Positions 53,154 to 63,628 of a DNA stretch of 64,000 nucleotides are shown piece after piece. The stretch lies in NCBI RefSeq assembly GCF_001050035.1, contig NZ_CVTA01000011.1, positions 186,001 to 250,000 of the forward strand, written 5' to 3'. Both the position numbers and the translations under genes were made by a program. Source of the DNA: Mycolicibacterium komanii (lineage in GTDB: Bacteria; Actinomycetota; Actinomycetes; Mycobacteriales; Mycobacteriaceae). A model generated the notes under the pieces. The model ran no database searches and had not been told where the DNA came from. It saw only the letters and a list, made by a program, of their open reading frames with translations. Position 1 is the first letter of the stretch, and each line of letters opens with the position of its first letter.

Positions 53154-53693
53154 CTAGCTCTCCGAACTACTTTGCTTGGCAATCATTTTCGCGATCGCCT
53201 CGTCGCGCGCGGCGGCGATGCGCTGGCTCACCTCGTCGGCCTCGGTGTCCGACTGCGCCTCACCCATGACGGTGACGACGCTCGTGAGGACGGGCTTGCC
53301 CTCGGCGTCGGTGACCTCACCGCGGACCTCGGTGACGATGGCGCCGTGCGACTCGGTGACCGAGTCGAGGTAGGAGTCGAAGTACAGCTTGTCGCCGGCC
53401 AGGATCGGGCGGTGGAAGGTGATCTTCTGGTCGCGGTGTAGCACGCGTTCCATGTTGATCGGCACGTCGAACTGGTTGAAGATCTCCAGCTGGACCCGGC
53501 GGCCGGCGACGGCGAGGAAGGTCAGCGGGGCGATCAGCGAGTCGTAGCCGTACTCGGCGGCGGCCTCTTCGGTGAAGTGCGCCGGGTGCTCGTTCTTGAC
53601 CGCCTGCGCGAACTCACGGATCTTCTCCCGGCCCACCTCGAAGTAATCGGGGTACCGATAGTGCGTTCCGATGATGTTCTCTGCGATTGCCAT
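53154..53693 (-). CDS. MaoC-like (R)-hydratase/HadA-type protein (Rv0504c-like)
   Basis: A 179-residue hotdog protein of the FAS1_DH/UPF0336 group: [41 protein letters not shown], and the hydratase region [26 protein letters not shown]. HadA/HadC subunits of the mycolic-acid dehydratase look like this; the family's catalytic Asp/His pair is in the partner subunit. It may bind a MaoC partner encoded elsewhere. It converges with the acyltransferase gene. Confidence 0.8.
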   Translation of the reverse strand: MAIAENIIGTHYRYPDYFEVGREKIREFAQAVKNEHPAHFTEEAAAEYGYDSLIAPLTFLAVAGRRVQLEIFNQFDVPINMERVLHRDQKITFHRPILAGDKLYFDSYLDSVTESHGAIVTEVRGEVTDAEGKPVLTSVVTVMGEAQSDTEADEVSQRIAAARDEAIAKMIAKQSSSES

Positions 53694-53798
53694 CCCTGAC
53701 CTGCTCCTCGCCTGCGCGGGCTGCCGTCCCTCCTCGTCGGAGTCAGCGGCGCGAGCCTATCAGCGGGTCGCGATCACCAGCGCGACCAGAGCGGGCCC

Positions 53799-54689
53799 TC
53801 AGCGGCCTTCCTGACGGCGGGAGACCACCGCCGCCAGGGCCCCGCCGGCCGCGCCGAGCGCCAGCGCCGACGGCACCCCGATGCGCGCGGCCTTGCGCGC
53901 GGTGCGGAAATCCCGGATCTCCCAGCCGCGCTCACGCGCGAGGTCCCGCAGGTCGGCGTCGGGGTTGATCGCCACCGCCGTGCCGACCAGCGAGAGCATC
54001 GGCACGTCGTTGAAGCTGTCGGAGTAGGCCGTGCAGCGGCGCAGGTTGAGCCCTTCGCGGATGGCCAGCGACCGCACCGCGTGCGCCTTGCCGGTGCCGT
54101 GCAGGATGTCGCCGACCAGGCGGCCGGTGAACACCCCGTCGACGGATTCGGCGACGGTACCCAGCGCGCCGGTGAGCCCCAGCCGTTTCGCGATGGTCGC
54201 GGCCAGCTCGTACGGGGTCGCGGTGACCAGCCACACCTGCTGGCCGGCGTCGAGATGCATCTGCGCGAGCGCCCGGGTGCCGGGCCAGATCTTGTCGGCG
54301 ATGATCTCGTCGTAGATCTCCTCGCCGACCGCCATCAACTCGGCCGTCGAGCGGCCCTCGATGAACGCCAGCGCCTTGCGCCGGCCCGCGGCCACGTCCT
54401 CGCTGTTCTCGCGGCCGGTCAGCTGGAACTTCGCCTGCGCGTAGACGAACCGCGCGATATCGCCGTAGGTGAAGAACTTGCGGGCGGCAAGGCCGCGGGC
54501 GAAGTGCAGCAGCGACGACCCCTGCACCAGGGTGTTGTCGACGTCGAAGAACGCCGCTGCGGTCAGATCCGGTGGCGGAGCGGGCGGGGCCGGGGCGGTT
54601 TCGGCCGCCAGGTCGGTGACGGCCGCCTCCGCGCTCGCCTCACCGGCAAGTTGCTGTTCAGCAGCTTCGCGGTCGCCGATTCCAGACAC
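53799..54689 (-). CDS. serB: HAD-IB family phosphatase, SerB-like (Rv0505c-like)
   Basis: A 296-residue HAD hydrolase. Motif [14 protein letters not shown], motif II in VTATPYELA, motif III Lys near [10 protein letters not shown], motif [13 protein letters not shown]. The wording matches HAD-IB phosphatases annotated as phosphoserine phosphatase; other small substrates are possible. A hydrophobic C-terminal segment ([20 protein letters not shown]) may touch the membrane. N-terminal ~40 residues are Ala-rich and variable. Confidence 0.84.
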   Translation of the reverse strand: MSGIGDREAAEQQLAGEASAEAAVTDLAAETAPAPPAPPPDLTAAAFFDVDNTLVQGSSLLHFARGLAARKFFTYGDIARFVYAQAKFQLTGRENSEDVAAGRRKALAFIEGRSTAELMAVGEEIYDEIIADKIWPGTRALAQMHLDAGQQVWLVTATPYELAATIAKRLGLTGALGTVAESVDGVFTGRLVGDILHGTGKAHAVRSLAIREGLNLRRCTAYSDSFNDVPMLSLVGTAVAINPDADLRDLARERGWEIRDFRTARKAARIGVPSALALGAAGGALAAVVSRRQEGR

Positions 54690-54728
54690 GAATCAACCCT
54701 AAGTCACCGGTGCGGCGATACTGGCGAG

Positions 54729-54983
54729 GTGGAGCACGCGGTGGAGTTGCTGACGCGCGACGGGTGCACGATCTGCACGGGTGCGGCGGCGCGGCTGGCC
54801 CAGCTGGCCGACGAACTGGGGTTCACGCTGGCCGTCACCGACGTCGACGCCGCCGCGAAGGCGGGCGATCCGGCGCTTCGTGCGGAGTTCGGCGACCGTC
54901 TTCCGGTGGTTCTGCTCGATGGGCGCGAACACAGCTACTGGGAGATCGACGAGCCACGCCTACGGGCCGATCTGGCCACCTGA
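54729..54983 (+). CDS. Glutaredoxin-like protein (Rv0508-like)
   Basis: An 84-residue DUF836/glutaredoxin-like thioredoxin fold with CxxC as RDGCTICTGAA and the cis-Pro in RLPVVLLDG. Cytosolic thiol-disulfide role likely. GTG 54729 is divergent from serB with a ~40-base gap. The mmpS2/mmpL2 genes that lie between in M. tuberculosis are missing here. Confidence 0.82.
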   Translation: MEHAVELLTRDGCTICTGAAARLAQLADELGFTLAVTDVDAAAKAGDPALRAEFGDRLPVVLLDGREHSYWEIDEPRLRADLAT

Positions 54984-55110
54984 CGGGGGCCGCCGCGAAC
55001 CGGGATACCAGCGCGGGTTTCGCCGTCGGAATAGGGGTGCGACGAAAACTGCGCGGAATTTGGTGAGCTAACTGTTCACCGACTACCTTGGATGACGTGG
55101 TGATGAAGCC

Positions 55111-56454
55111 GTGAGCGTGCTGCTTTTCGGGGTTTCGCACCGCAGCGCGCCGGTGTCAGTGCTCGAGCAGCTGAGCACCGACGAGTCCGATCAGGCAAAG
55201 ATCGTCGACCAGGTGCTGCAATCCTCCCTCGTCACCGAGGCCATGGTGCTGTCGACGTGTAACCGCGTCGAGGTCTACGCGGTCGTCGACGCGTTCCACG
55301 GCGGCTTGTCGGTGATCGGGCAGGTGCTCTCCGACCATTCCGGGATGAGCCTCAACGACCTGACCAAATACGCCTACGTCCGGTACGCCGAAGCCGCCGT
55401 CGAGCACCTGTTCGCGGTGGCCTCCGGCCTCGACTCCGCGGTCGTCGGCGAGCAGCAGGTGCTCGGCCAGGTCCGCCGCGCCTACGCCGCCGCCGAGGCC
55501 AACCACACCGTCGGGCGCACCCTGCACGAGCTGTCGCAGCGCGCGCTGGCCGTCGGCAAGCGGGTGCACACCGAAACCGGGATCGACGCCGCGGGCGCCT
55601 CGGTCGTTTCGGTCGCGCTGGACACCGCCGAAAGCAAGCTCGGCTCGCTGGCCGGCCGCACCGCGGTGGTCATCGGCGCGGGTTCGATGGGCTCGCTGGC
55701 CGCCAAGCACCTGGCGCGGGCGGGCGTCGAGCGCATCCACGTCGTGAATCGCAGCCAGCCCCGGGCCAAACGGCTCGCGGCCAACGTCCGTGAGCTGGGC
55801 ATCGAGTCGCAACCCTTCCCGTTCGACCACCTGCCGCCGCTGCTCACCGACGCCGACGTGGTCGTCTGCTGCACCGGAGCGGTTCGGCCGGTGGTCTCGC
55901 TGGCCGACGTCCACCGCGGTCTCGCGCACGGCCAAGAGCCCAAACAGCTGGTCATCTGCGACCTCGGCATGCCGCGCGATGTGGACCCCGCGGTGGCGGG
56001 TCTGCCCGGCGTCTACGTCGTCGACATGGAGCGCATCCAGCGCGAACCGGCGGCCCGCGCCGCGTCCTCCGACGCCGAGGCCGCACGCGCGATCGTCGCC
56101 GCCGAGGTCGCCAAATACCTTGCCGGCCAGCGGATGGCCGAGGTCACCCCGACCGTCACCGCGCTGCGTCAGCGCGCCGCCGACGTGGTCGAGGCCGAGC
56201 TGCTGCGCCTGGACAACCGGCTGCCGGACTTGGACACCGCGCAGCGCGACGAGGTCGCCAGGACGGTGCGCCGGGTCGTCGACAAGCTCCTGCACGCCCC
56301 GACGGTGCGCGTCAAGCAACTGGCCAGCGCACCCGGCGGGGACAGTTACGCCGAGGCGCTGCGCGAGCTGTTCGAGCTCGACCAGCAGGCCGTCGATGCC
56401 GTCGCGGGGCCCGAAATGCCTTTGCTCGCATCGGATCTCGACAAGGCCGAGTAA
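55111..56454 (+). CDS. hemA: Glutamyl-tRNA reductase
   Basis: HemA reduces Glu-tRNA to glutamate-1-semialdehyde, the first step of C5-pathway haem synthesis. 447 residues: [16 protein letters not shown], catalytic Cys50 in [33 protein letters not shown] motif [15 protein letters not shown] and the C-terminal dimerisation helix. GTG 55111. It heads hemA-hemC-hemD-hemB, with hemC 3 bases downstream. The 127-base leader has TACCTT at 55084-55089 as a possible -10. Confidence 0.94.
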   Translation: MSVLLFGVSHRSAPVSVLEQLSTDESDQAKIVDQVLQSSLVTEAMVLSTCNRVEVYAVVDAFHGGLSVIGQVLSDHSGMSLNDLTKYAYVRYAEAAVEHLFAVASGLDSAVVGEQQVLGQVRRAYAAAEANHTVGRTLHELSQRALAVGKRVHTETGIDAAGASVVSVALDTAESKLGSLAGRTAVVIGAGSMGSLAAKHLARAGVERIHVVNRSQPRAKRLAANVRELGIESQPFPFDHLPPLLTDADVVVCCTGAVRPVVSLADVHRGLAHGQEPKQLVICDLGMPRDVDPAVAGLPGVYVVDMERIQREPAARAASSDAEAARAIVAAEVAKYLAGQRMAEVTPTVTALRQRAADVVEAELLRLDNRLPDLDTAQRDEVARTVRRVVDKLLHAPTVRVKQLASAPGGDSYAEALRELFELDQQAVDAVAGPEMPLLASDLDKAE

Positions 56455-56457
56455 CGC

Positions 56458-57390
56458 TTGACTGTAATTAGGATAGGCACTCGCGCCAGTCTTCTGGCGA
56501 CCACCCAGGCGGGGACGATTCGGGACGCGCTGATCGCGAACGGGCACGCCGCCGAGCTCGTCCCCATCTCCACCGAGGGCGACCGCAACCAGGGCCCGAT
56601 CGCCGACATCGGCGTCGGCGTGTTCACCGCGGCCCTGCGGGAGGCCATCCACGAGGGCCGGGTCGACGCCGCCGTGCACTCGTTCAAGGATTTGCCGACC
56701 GCGGTCGATCCGCGCTTCGTCATCGCCGCCAGCCCCCCGCGCGAAGACCCGCGAGACGCCCTGGTCGCGCGCGACGGACTGGTACTCGGGGAGTTGCCTG
56801 CGGGGTCGGTCATCGGCACCTCGAGCCCGCGACGGGCCGCACAGCTTAGAGCACTGGGTCTCGGTTTGGAAATCCGCCCCCTAAGAGGCAACCTGGATAC
56901 CAGGTTGAACAGGGTTAGCAACGGTGATCTCGACGGCATCGTAGTCGCACGGGCGGGACTGGCCCGCATCGGGCGGCTGGCAGATGTCACCGAGGCTCTC
57001 GAGCCGGTGCAGATGTTGCCAGCGCCGGCTCAAGGTGCGCTCGCGGTGGAGTGCCGCGCAGGCGACACCGAGCTCGCCGCGCTGCTGGCGGAGTTGGACG
57101 ACGCCGACACGCGCGCCGCAGTCACCGCGGAACGGGCCCTGCTCGCCCGACTGGAGGCGGGTTGTTCCGCACCGGTGGGAGCGATCGCGGAGGTGGTCGA
57201 GTCCATCGATGAGGACGGCAACGTCTTCGAAGAGGTGTCGCTGCGCGGCTGCGTAGCGGCGCTGGACGGATCCGACGTGATCCGCGCGTCCGGCGTCGGC
57301 ACTCCCGACCGGGCCCGGGAGCTGGGGCTCTCGGTCGCCGAGGAGTTGTTCGACCTCGGGGCGCGCGAACTCATGGCGGACGCCAACTGA
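56458..57390 (+). CDS. hemC: Porphobilinogen deaminase
   Basis: HemC joins four porphobilinogen units into hydroxymethylbilane using a dipyrromethane cofactor on Cys236 ([11 protein letters not shown]). 310 residues: [42 protein letters not shown]. The start is a TTG at 56458 (no ATG or GTG fits the conserved N-terminus), just after the hemA stop. Weak codon and near-zero spacing suggest translational coupling to hemA. Confidence 0.93.
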   Translation: MTVIRIGTRASLLATTQAGTIRDALIANGHAAELVPISTEGDRNQGPIADIGVGVFTAALREAIHEGRVDAAVHSFKDLPTAVDPRFVIAASPPREDPRDALVARDGLVLGELPAGSVIGTSSPRRAAQLRALGLGLEIRPLRGNLDTRLNRVSNGDLDGIVVARAGLARIGRLADVTEALEPVQMLPAPAQGALAVECRAGDTELAALLAELDDADTRAAVTAERALLARLEAGCSAPVGAIAEVVESIDEDGNVFEEVSLRGCVAALDGSDVIRASGVGTPDRARELGLSVAEELFDLGARELMADAN

Positions 57391-57412
57391 GCTGTAGAGC
57401 GGAGTGAGTGAG

Positions 57413-59092
57413 ATGACAGGCCAGACCAGCGGGCGGGGGCGCAAGCCGAAGCCGGGCCGCATCACGTTCGTCGGTTCGGGTCCCGGTGACCCCGGACTGC
57501 TGACGACGCGGGCCCACACCGTGCTCGCCAACGCGGCCCTGGTGTTCACCGACCCCGACGTGCCGGAAGCGGTGCTGGCCCTGGTGGGTTGCGAGCTGCC
57601 GCCCCCGTCGGGGCCCGAACCTGCGGAGACCCCCAAAGACGGCGAGGCCTCCGACGCCGAAGCGCCGGCCATCCCCGGCGGGCCCGACATCCGGTCGGCC
57701 GTGGGCGATCCGGCCGAGGTGGCCAAGACCTTGATCACCGAGGCCCGTACCGGCGTCGACGTGGTGCGCTTGGTCGCGGGTGACCCGCTGTCGGTGGACG
57801 CAGTGATCACCGAGGTGTCGGCGCTGGCGAAGTCGCACCTGAACTTCGAGATCGTGCCGGGCCTGCCGGACACCACCGCGGTGCCCACGTATGCGGGTCT
57901 GCCGCTGGGGTCGGCGCACACCGTGGCCGACGTCCGCGATCCCGACGTCGACTGGGCCGCGCTGGCCGCCGCACCCGGCCCGCTGATCCTGCACGCGACG
58001 GCGTCGCATCTGCCCGACGCGGCGCGCACGCTGATCGAGTACGGGCTGACCGACACCACGCCGTTGGTGGTGACCGCGAACGGCACGACGTGCCAACAGC
58101 GTTCGGTCGAGACGACGCTCGCCGGGCTGCTCGACAAAGCCACCCTGGCCGGCGCCGAGCCGACAGGCCCCTCCCCAGCTGGCGCGTGGGCCCAGGCCGG
58201 TCCCCTCGTCGTGACCATCGGCAAGACCGTGGCCAACCGCACCAAGCTGAACTGGTGGGAGAGCCGCGCCCTGTACGGCTGGACCGTGCTGGTGCCGCGC
58301 ACCAAGGACCAGGCCGGCGAGATGAGCGAGAGGCTGGTGGGCCACGGCGCACTGCCGATCGAGGTCCCCACCATCGCGGTCGAGCCGCCGCGCAGCCCCG
58401 CCCAGATGGAGCGCGCGGTCAAGGGTCTGGTCGACGGCCGGTTCCAGTGGGTGGTGTTCACCTCCACCAACGCCGTGCGCGCGGTGTGGGAGAAGTTCAA
58501 CGAGTTCGGCCTCGATGCGCGGGCCTTCTCGGGCGTGAAGATCGCCTGCGTCGGCCAGGCCACCGCCGACCGGGTTCGGGCGTTCGGCATCAACCCCGAG
58601 CTGGTGCCCGCCGGTGAGCAGTCGTCGCTGGGGCTTCTCGACGAATTCCCGCCGTACGACGACGTTTTCGATCCGGTGAACCGTGTGCTGCTGCCGCGCG
58701 CCGACATCGCCACCGAGACGCTGGCCGAGGGCCTGCGTGAACGCGGCTGGGAGATCGAGGACGTCACGGCGTACCGCACGGTGCGTGCCGCACCGCCGCC
58801 CGCGCACACCCGCGAGATGATCAAAACCGGCGGCTTCGACGCGGTCTGCTTCACCTCGAGCTCCACGGTGCGCAACCTGGTCGGTATCGCGGGCAAGCCG
58901 CATGCGCGCACCATCGTCGCGTGCATCGGGCCCAAGACCGCCGAGACCGCAGCGGAATTCGGCCTGCGCGTCGACGTGCAGCCCGAGGTCGCCGCCGTCG
59001 GTCCGCTGGTGGAGGCGCTCGCCGAGCACGCCGCCCGGTTGCGCGCCGAGGGCGCCCTGCCCCCGCCGCGTAAGAAGAGCCGCCGCCGCTGA
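57413..59092 (+). CDS. hemD: Fused uroporphyrinogen methyltransferase-like / uroporphyrinogen-III synthase
   Basis: A 559-residue fusion. Residues ~15-260 resemble a SUMT/CobA methyltransferase ([20 protein letters not shown]) but later motifs are altered: RLVAGDPLS for RLKGGDP and VPGLPDT for VPGISS, with a Pro/Glu-rich insert ([18 protein letters not shown]). Residues ~275-540 are HemD, closing hydroxymethylbilane to uroporphyrinogen III ([46 protein letters not shown]). The HemD half is likely the working part. ATG 57413 is chosen as GGAG (57401-57404) lies 8 bases ahead; GTG 57404 is less likely. The C-terminus is Lys/Arg-rich. Confidence 0.9.
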   Translation: MTGQTSGRGRKPKPGRITFVGSGPGDPGLLTTRAHTVLANAALVFTDPDVPEAVLALVGCELPPPSGPEPAETPKDGEASDAEAPAIPGGPDIRSAVGDPAEVAKTLITEARTGVDVVRLVAGDPLSVDAVITEVSALAKSHLNFEIVPGLPDTTAVPTYAGLPLGSAHTVADVRDPDVDWAALAAAPGPLILHATASHLPDAARTLIEYGLTDTTPLVVTANGTTCQQRSVETTLAGLLDKATLAGAEPTGPSPAGAWAQAGPLVVTIGKTVANRTKLNWWESRALYGWTVLVPRTKDQAGEMSERLVGHGALPIEVPTIAVEPPRSPAQMERAVKGLVDGRFQWVVFTSTNAVRAVWEKFNEFGLDARAFSGVKIACVGQATADRVRAFGINPELVPAGEQSSLGLLDEFPPYDDVFDPVNRVLLPRADIATETLAEGLRERGWEIEDVTAYRTVRAAPPPAHTREMIKTGGFDAVCFTSSSTVRNLVGIAGKPHARTIVACIGPKTAETAAEFGLRVDVQPEVAAVGPLVEALAEHAARLRAEGALPPPRKKSRRR

Positions 59093-59097
59093 CCGCG

Positions 59098-60078
59098 ATG
59101 GGTTTTCCCAGGCATCGTCCCCGCAGGTTGCGCGCGACTCCGGCGTTGCGCCGGCTGGTCGCCGAAACCGCCTTGGAGCCAAGGCAACTGGTGCTGCCCA
59201 TGTTCGTCGCCGACGGCATCGACGAACCACGCGAGATCGCCTCGATGCCCGGCGTCGTGCAGCACACCCGCGACTCGCTGCGACGCGCCGCCGCCGACGC
59301 GGTGGCGGCCGGTGTCGGCGGCCTGATGCTGTTCGGTGTTCCGCGCGAGGAAGACAAGGACCCCACCGGTTCGATCGGCGTTGCCGAAGACGGCATCCTC
59401 AACGTCGCGCTGCGCGACCTGGCGGGCGACCTCGGCGACGACACCGTCCTGATGGCCGACACCTGCCTCGATGAGTTCACCGACCACGGCCACTGCGGAA
59501 TCGTGGACGGATCGGGCCGGGTCGATAACGACCTGACCAACAAGCGCTACGTGGAACTCGCGGTGGCACAAGCTGATTCGGGTGCCCACGTCGTCGGTCC
59601 GAGCGGCATGATGGACGGTCAGGTCGCCGCGATCCGCGACGGCCTGGACGCCGCGGGGCACGCCGACACGGTCATCCTGGCCTACGCCGCGAAGTTCGCC
59701 TCGGGTTTCTACGGCCCGTTCCGCGATGCGGTGGGGTCGAGCCTGCGCGGCGATCGTCGTACGTACCAACAGAACCCGGGCAACGCACGGGAGGCGTTGC
59801 ACGAGATCGAACTCGACATCGACGAGGGCGCCGACATCGTGATGGTCAAACCCGCGATGGGGTATCTCGACGTCGTGCGCGCGGCGGCCGACCTGTCGCC
59901 GGTTCCGGTGGCCGCCTACCAGGTCTCCGGGGAGTACTCGATGATCAGCGCCGCGGCCGCCAATGGCTGGATCGACCTACAGACGGTCGCCCTCGAGACG
60001 CTGACCAGCATCCGGCGGGCCGGGGCCGACATCGTCTTGACGTACTGGGCGGCCGACGTCGCCGCCTGGCTGGCGTGA
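59098..60078 (+). CDS. hemB: Porphobilinogen synthase (ALA dehydratase)
   Basis: HemB condenses two aminolevulinate molecules to porphobilinogen. 326 residues; the two Schiff-base lysines are in [14 protein letters not shown] and [12 protein letters not shown]. The metal-site segment reads [15 protein letters not shown]: two of the three zinc cysteines remain but the middle one is Asp, so the metal may be mixed or Mg-dependent. ATG 59098 follows hemD by 5 bases. Its stop overlaps the GTG of the next membrane gene. Confidence 0.94.
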   Translation: MGFPRHRPRRLRATPALRRLVAETALEPRQLVLPMFVADGIDEPREIASMPGVVQHTRDSLRRAAADAVAAGVGGLMLFGVPREEDKDPTGSIGVAEDGILNVALRDLAGDLGDDTVLMADTCLDEFTDHGHCGIVDGSGRVDNDLTNKRYVELAVAQADSGAHVVGPSGMMDGQVAAIRDGLDAAGHADTVILAYAAKFASGFYGPFRDAVGSSLRGDRRTYQQNPGNAREALHEIELDIDEGADIVMVKPAMGYLDVVRAAADLSPVPVAAYQVSGEYSMISAAAANGWIDLQTVALETLTSIRRAGADIVLTYWAADVAAWLA

Positions 60079-60530
60079 GCCCGGAGTTCCAAGGCCGGCC
60101 GGACCCTGCCGGACAGCCGCCACTCGAACCCGGGACCCGCCCCGACGACGTCGACACCGGTTTCTGGCTCTGGGTCGCCTCGCTTCCGCTGCTGGTCATC
60201 GGCCACATCGTCGACGTGCTGGTAGACGAGCGCACCGACAAGCTGCCGGCACCGGTGCTGGCGCTCTCGGTGGTGTTCATCGTGATCATCGGCGCCGTCG
60301 TGCTGACCTTCCAGCTCCTGATGCGCCAGGGTTACCGCTGGGCCCGCACGGTGCTGACCGGCACGGGCGTCGCGGCGGTGGTGTACGTCGCGAGCAACCT
60401 GTTCAAAGGCGACCGGCCGCCGGTCGCTGCGGTCTCCTACGCGGTCACCGCGATCCTCGGCTCGGTGCTGATCGTCGGCGGCGTGTACCTGTTGCACCGC
60501 AAAGACGCCAACGACTTCTTCACCCGGTGA
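60075..60530 (+). CDS. Four-helix membrane protein (Rv0513-like)
   Basis: A 151-residue protein with a Pro-rich N-terminus (~25 residues) and four hydrophobic helices (e.g. [21 protein letters not shown] and [17 protein letters not shown]). GTG 60075 overlaps hemB, so it may be co-expressed with the haem operon. Function unknown. Confidence 0.7.
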   Translation: MSPEFQGRPDPAGQPPLEPGTRPDDVDTGFWLWVASLPLLVIGHIVDVLVDERTDKLPAPVLALSVVFIVIIGAVVLTFQLLMRQGYRWARTVLTGTGVAAVVYVASNLFKGDRPPVAAVSYAVTAILGSVLIVGGVYLLHRKDANDFFTR

Positions 60531-60535
60531 CCCGA

Positions 60536-60541
60536 TAGGCT
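60536..60541 (+). promoter_or_regulatory. Near-leaderless -10 box
   Basis: TAGGCT, nine bases before the ATG at 60551. Confidence 0.45.
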
Positions 60542-60550
60542 GACCCGACC

Positions 60551-60919
60551 ATGACCGCTCCTGCGCCGCGAAACCGCGTCGTCACCGCCGCCTTCTGGTG
60601 CTGGGTCGTCGCTTCGGTGATGTTGATGCTCGGTGGTCTGATCGCCGCCTCGGTGAACCTGCCGACGCTGTTCCGCGGCGCGGGAATCCTCACCGTCGCC
60701 GCGGGTGCGGGGATGGCGTTTCTCGCCGGCCGCAGTCGCACCGGCGATGTCCGGTTCCGCCGGGCAGGCGTGGCGTTGGCGTCGACCATCGTCGTGTTCG
60801 TCGCACTGCTCGCCCTGAGCGGCGTCGTCCATTTCGTCACCGTGCTCGCGGTGCTCCCGCTGATCGCGGGGGCGGTCCTGATCACGCGGCCCGCGGCCGA
60901 CCAGGGGGAAGCCACATGA
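60551..60919 (+). CDS. Four-helix membrane protein (Rv0514-like)
   Basis: A 122-residue protein, four transmembrane segments (FWCWVVASVMLMLGGLIAAS, ILTVAAGAGMAFLAG, VALASTIVVFVALLALSG, VLAVLPLIAGAVLI). The stop overlaps the ATG of the DUF3093 gene. It resembles the preceding membrane protein in size and topology but shares no evident motif. Function unknown. Confidence 0.7.
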   Translation: MTAPAPRNRVVTAAFWCWVVASVMLMLGGLIAASVNLPTLFRGAGILTVAAGAGMAFLAGRSRTGDVRFRRAGVALASTIVVFVALLALSGVVHFVTVLAVLPLIAGAVLITRPAADQGEAT

Positions 60920-61392
60920 CCGAGAAGGCGCCGCAGGTGCTGTTCTACGAGCAGGGAGCCAGCTGGTGGTGGTTGGCGGCCGGACCGGCCTCGGCGATCG
61001 CCATGGGGCTGATCCAGGCGTCGGCCGGTTACGGCTTCCAGTGGATGGTGCCCGGCATGTTCCTGCTCCTCGTCACCGGCTTCCTCGGCATCCAGGTCAA
61101 GGCCGCCCGCATCCACACCTCGGTCGAGCTGACGCCGGAAACCCTGCGCCAGGGCACCGAACGGATCCGCACCGACGAGATCGTGCGCATCTACCCCGAG
61201 CCCACCGGGGCCGAGGCCCCGAAATGGCAGTCGGCGCGCGCGCTCGGTGAGCTGACCGGCGTCCCCCGCGGCCGCACCGGCATCGGGCTGAAGATGACCA
61301 ATGAGCGCACCGCGCAGGCCTGGGCCCGCAAGCATCAGAGGCTCAGGCAGACGCTGACCCAGCTGATCGAAGAGCGCATCCCGCCCGCATGA
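60916..61392 (+). CDS. DUF3093 membrane protein
   Basis: A 158-residue protein with two transmembrane helices (SWWWLAAGPASAIAMGLIQA and WMVPGMFLLLVTGFLGIQV) and a cytoplasmic basic C-terminal domain (IHTSVELTPETLRQG, GRTGIGLKMTNERTAQAWAR), the form of the actinobacterial DUF3093 family. Role unknown. ATG overlaps the previous gene's stop; the end overlaps the next small gene. Confidence 0.74.
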   Translation: MTEKAPQVLFYEQGASWWWLAAGPASAIAMGLIQASAGYGFQWMVPGMFLLLVTGFLGIQVKAARIHTSVELTPETLRQGTERIRTDEIVRIYPEPTGAEAPKWQSARALGELTGVPRGRTGIGLKMTNERTAQAWARKHQRLRQTLTQLIEERIPPA

Positions 61393-61631
61393 AGGTCCGG
61401 GCAGCGCTCGAGCTGGTGCTGGCCGTCGCCGCGGCGGTGGGCAGCGTGGTGAGCGGGACGGCGGCAGCGACGACGGTCGCGGTGGCGCCGGTGCTGGAAG
61501 GCGAGCCCGAGACGACGTCTGTCGAGTACAGCGCGCCGATGCTCGGGCTGGCGTTGCTGCTGGCGGCGGTCGCCGGGGTGCTCGTGGTGCTGGCCGTCGC
61601 CCACTGGCGTCGCGCTCGCGCGGCGGTCTGA
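61389..61631 (+). CDS. Small two-helix membrane protein
   Basis: An 80-residue protein with an N-terminal helix (ALELVLAVAAAVGSVVSG) and a C-terminal helix (MLGLALLLAAVAGVLVVLAVAHW), ending in basic residues. ATG 61389 overlaps the DUF3093 stop by 4 bases, which supports it being real. Function unknown. Confidence 0.6.
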   Translation: MKVRAALELVLAVAAAVGSVVSGTAAATTVAVAPVLEGEPETTSVEYSAPMLGLALLLAAVAGVLVVLAVAHWRRARAAV

Positions 61632-61748
61632 CGCGAAATAGCATTCCCGGTCGCTGATCGGCACTTTTCACAGCCATGGCTTCTCTTTCGCGGCGTTTCT
61701 CTTGCCCGGGCGGATCTCGCCCGCGTGAGGCCGCTCACAGCCACTTGG

Positions 61749-61768
61749 TACAAAGTGCGAATTTTGTA
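61749..61768. promoter_or_regulatory. TetR-type operator upstream of MpaB-like gene
   Basis: A perfect inverted repeat TACAAA-N8-TTTGTA ends 12 bases before the ATG at 61781. It sits where the promoter should be in the 149-base gap, and the TetR gene directly downstream is the natural candidate to bind it. Confidence 0.65.
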
Positions 61769-61780
61769 ACACTGTTTCAC

Positions 61781-62638
61781 ATGACCGAGTTGGTGGAGAG
61801 AAACAGGCCTGTCGACGACGCGCTGCCGCTGGGCCCGCAGTCGCTGGTGTGGCGCTATTTCGGGGACAACCGGATGTACCTGATCGGGCCGCGGCCCGCG
61901 GTACTGCAGAACATGCTCGCCGAACTCGGCCAGGGCGTACTCGACCACTCGGTGTTCTTCGACGACACCGCCGCGCGGGTGAAGCGCTCGCTGCCGCCGA
62001 TCTTCAACACCGTCTACGGCTCCGACGACGACAACCCCGGGACACAGGTCCGCGACTTCCACACCGAGATCAAGGGCGAGATGCCCGACGGCAAGCGCTA
62101 CCACGCGCTGGATCCGGAGACCTACTTCTGGGCGCACGCGACGTTCGTCGAACAGGTGCTGTACTTCGCCGACACCTTCGTCAAGCGGCTGAGCCGCGAG
62201 GAGAAGGAGCAGATCTACCTCGAGTCGAAGACGTGGTACCGCCGCTATGGCGTGAGTGAGCGGCCGATGCCGGCCACCTACGACGAGTTCGAGCGGTACT
62301 GGGACCGCATGCTCGACGAGATCGTCGTCGCACACAAGACCGCCGCGTACGGCGTCGGCTACGTGACCAAGGGGTTCCCGTGCCCCAAAGGCGTTCCCGC
62401 GTGGGCATGGCGGCTGATCGGACCGCTGTTCAACCCGCTGGCGGCGTTCCTGACCACCGGCGGGTTGCCGCCTCGCGCCCGCGAGCTGCTGCAACTGCCG
62501 TGGAGTGAGCGCCAGGAACGTCGCTACCAACGCTTCGCCGCGCTCTGGCGCTCGCGTCCGGTCAACTGGGTGTGGGATCGTCTGCCCATGAAGTGGCGCT
62601 ACAACGGCTACGCCCAAAAGGGTTATGCCCGAGCCTGA
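61781..62638 (+). CDS. DUF2236 oxygenase, MpaB-like
   Basis: A 285-residue member of the rubber-oxygenase/MpaB (DUF2236) family, haem-b proteins related to Lcp that cleave or oxidise hydrophobic substrates. [25 protein letters not shown] is the typical N-terminus. [24 protein letters not shown] carries histidines, one likely the axial haem ligand. Start ATG 61781 ([13 protein letters not shown]). Overlaps the following TetR gene by 14 bases. Confidence 0.84.
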   Translation: MTELVERNRPVDDALPLGPQSLVWRYFGDNRMYLIGPRPAVLQNMLAELGQGVLDHSVFFDDTAARVKRSLPPIFNTVYGSDDDNPGTQVRDFHTEIKGEMPDGKRYHALDPETYFWAHATFVEQVLYFADTFVKRLSREEKEQIYLESKTWYRRYGVSERPMPATYDEFERYWDRMLDEIVVAHKTAAYGVGYVTKGFPCPKGVPAWAWRLIGPLFNPLAAFLTTGGLPPRARELLQLPWSERQERRYQRFAALWRSRPVNWVWDRLPMKWRYNGYAQKGYARA

Positions 62639-63239
62639 CCCGGCGACGGGGTCCGACCCGGCCATGGAAGCCATCCTCGACGCCGCTGTCATCGAGTTCG
62701 AGCGGCACGGCTTCCGTCGGGTCGCGCTCGACGACGTGGCGCGCCGCGCAGGCGTCAGCCGCACCACGATCTACCGGCGCTTCGCCAACCGCGACGAGCT
62801 CGTGGCCGCGGTGATCGAGCGCGAGAATATCGCGCTGTTCGCCGACATCGCCGAAGAGGTCAAACGGGTTGGGCCGCAGTCGAATTACTATGTCGAGGCG
62901 TTCACCCTGTCGATCTTGAAGTTCCGCCGCCACCGCGTGCTGTACCGGATACTGACCGACGAGCCCGCGCTGCTGCTCGAACTCGCCCGCAGGCACTACG
63001 ACGCCGCGATCGTCCGGATGGCCGCAGCGTTGCGGATCATCTTCCCCGCCGGGTTCGCCGAGCGGATCGGGGAGGAGGCCGTGCAGGAGTTGGCCGACAC
63101 CATCCTGCGGTACGCGGCGATGGTGTTGCTGCTGCCCAGTTCCCAGCCGCTGGAGTCCGCCGACGACATCCGCGCTTTCGCTCGCAAGCACTTTCTTCCC
63201 AGCCTGCCCGCCGCTTTGCGAACGGTTCCCACCGGTTAG
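62625..63239 (+). CDS. TetR-family regulator
   Basis: A 204-residue TetR protein: [34 protein letters not shown] (recognition helix RTTIYRRF), C-terminal ligand domain of TetR_C type. It is the second gene of the MpaB-like operon (14-base overlap), so it likely autoregulates through the palindrome at 61749-61768. Unlike the two regulators at 28037 and 30994 it is of a different subgroup. Confidence 0.88.
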   Translation: MPEPDPATGSDPAMEAILDAAVIEFERHGFRRVALDDVARRAGVSRTTIYRRFANRDELVAAVIERENIALFADIAEEVKRVGPQSNYYVEAFTLSILKFRRHRVLYRILTDEPALLLELARRHYDAAIVRMAAALRIIFPAGFAERIGEEAVQELADTILRYAAMVLLLPSSQPLESADDIRAFARKHFLPSLPAALRTVPTG

Positions 63240-63284
63240 CCGAAACCGCGTTTCGTAATTCGGCTCTCCGGGCAGTCGTAGTCC

Positions 63285-63593
63285 ATGACCAGCGAACAAG
63301 GGCAAAGCGAAGAACAGCAGACCCCGGAACCCGAAACCGACGACCATCATCAAGTGCTCGACGAGCCGGAGGATCGGCCGCCGACCGAGAAACCCGAGAT
63401 CACCGACGAGCATCGGGAAAAGGCCAAAGAGATGCACAAGGCCTACGAAGAGGAACGGCCGACCACCAAGATGCCCGGCACCGGCGGCGCCGTCGCGGGC
63501 ACCGCGGTCAACGACTGGCTCGACGACGACGGAAACCCCAAGTTCAGCAAGGAATCTGCGGGCAGCGGGGGCTCGGAGAGCGGCGGCGACTAA
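63285..63593 (+). CDS. Small acidic hydrophilic protein
   Basis: A 102-residue protein rich in Glu, Asp, Gln, Pro and Lys (EEQQTPEPETDDHH, EKPEITDEHREKAKEMH), with a Gly-rich TGGAVAGTAVNDWLDDDGNPKF near the C-terminus. No signal peptide or membrane segment, likely disordered. It has the look of small mycobacterial stress-associated proteins, but I assign no function. Confidence 0.65.
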   Translation: MTSEQGQSEEQQTPEPETDDHHQVLDEPEDRPPTEKPEITDEHREKAKEMHKAYEEERPTTKMPGTGGAVAGTAVNDWLDDDGNPKFSKESAGSGGSESGGD

Positions 63594-63614
63594 CCGTCCG
63601 GGCGGGCACGTGCC

Positions 63615-63620
63615 TACGCT
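63615..63620 (+). promoter_or_regulatory. Leaderless -10 box (PPOX gene)
   Basis: TACGCT, eight bases before the GTG at 63629. Confidence 0.45.
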
Positions 63621-63628
63621 GGGCAACC

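Noticed and set aside
56881..59802. A very long open frame (973 codons) on the minus strand across hemC, hemD and hemB
   Set aside because: It is antisense to three well-recognised haem genes. In such GC-rich DNA, shadow frames stay open by codon bias; the protein is Arg/Ser-rich with no domain.
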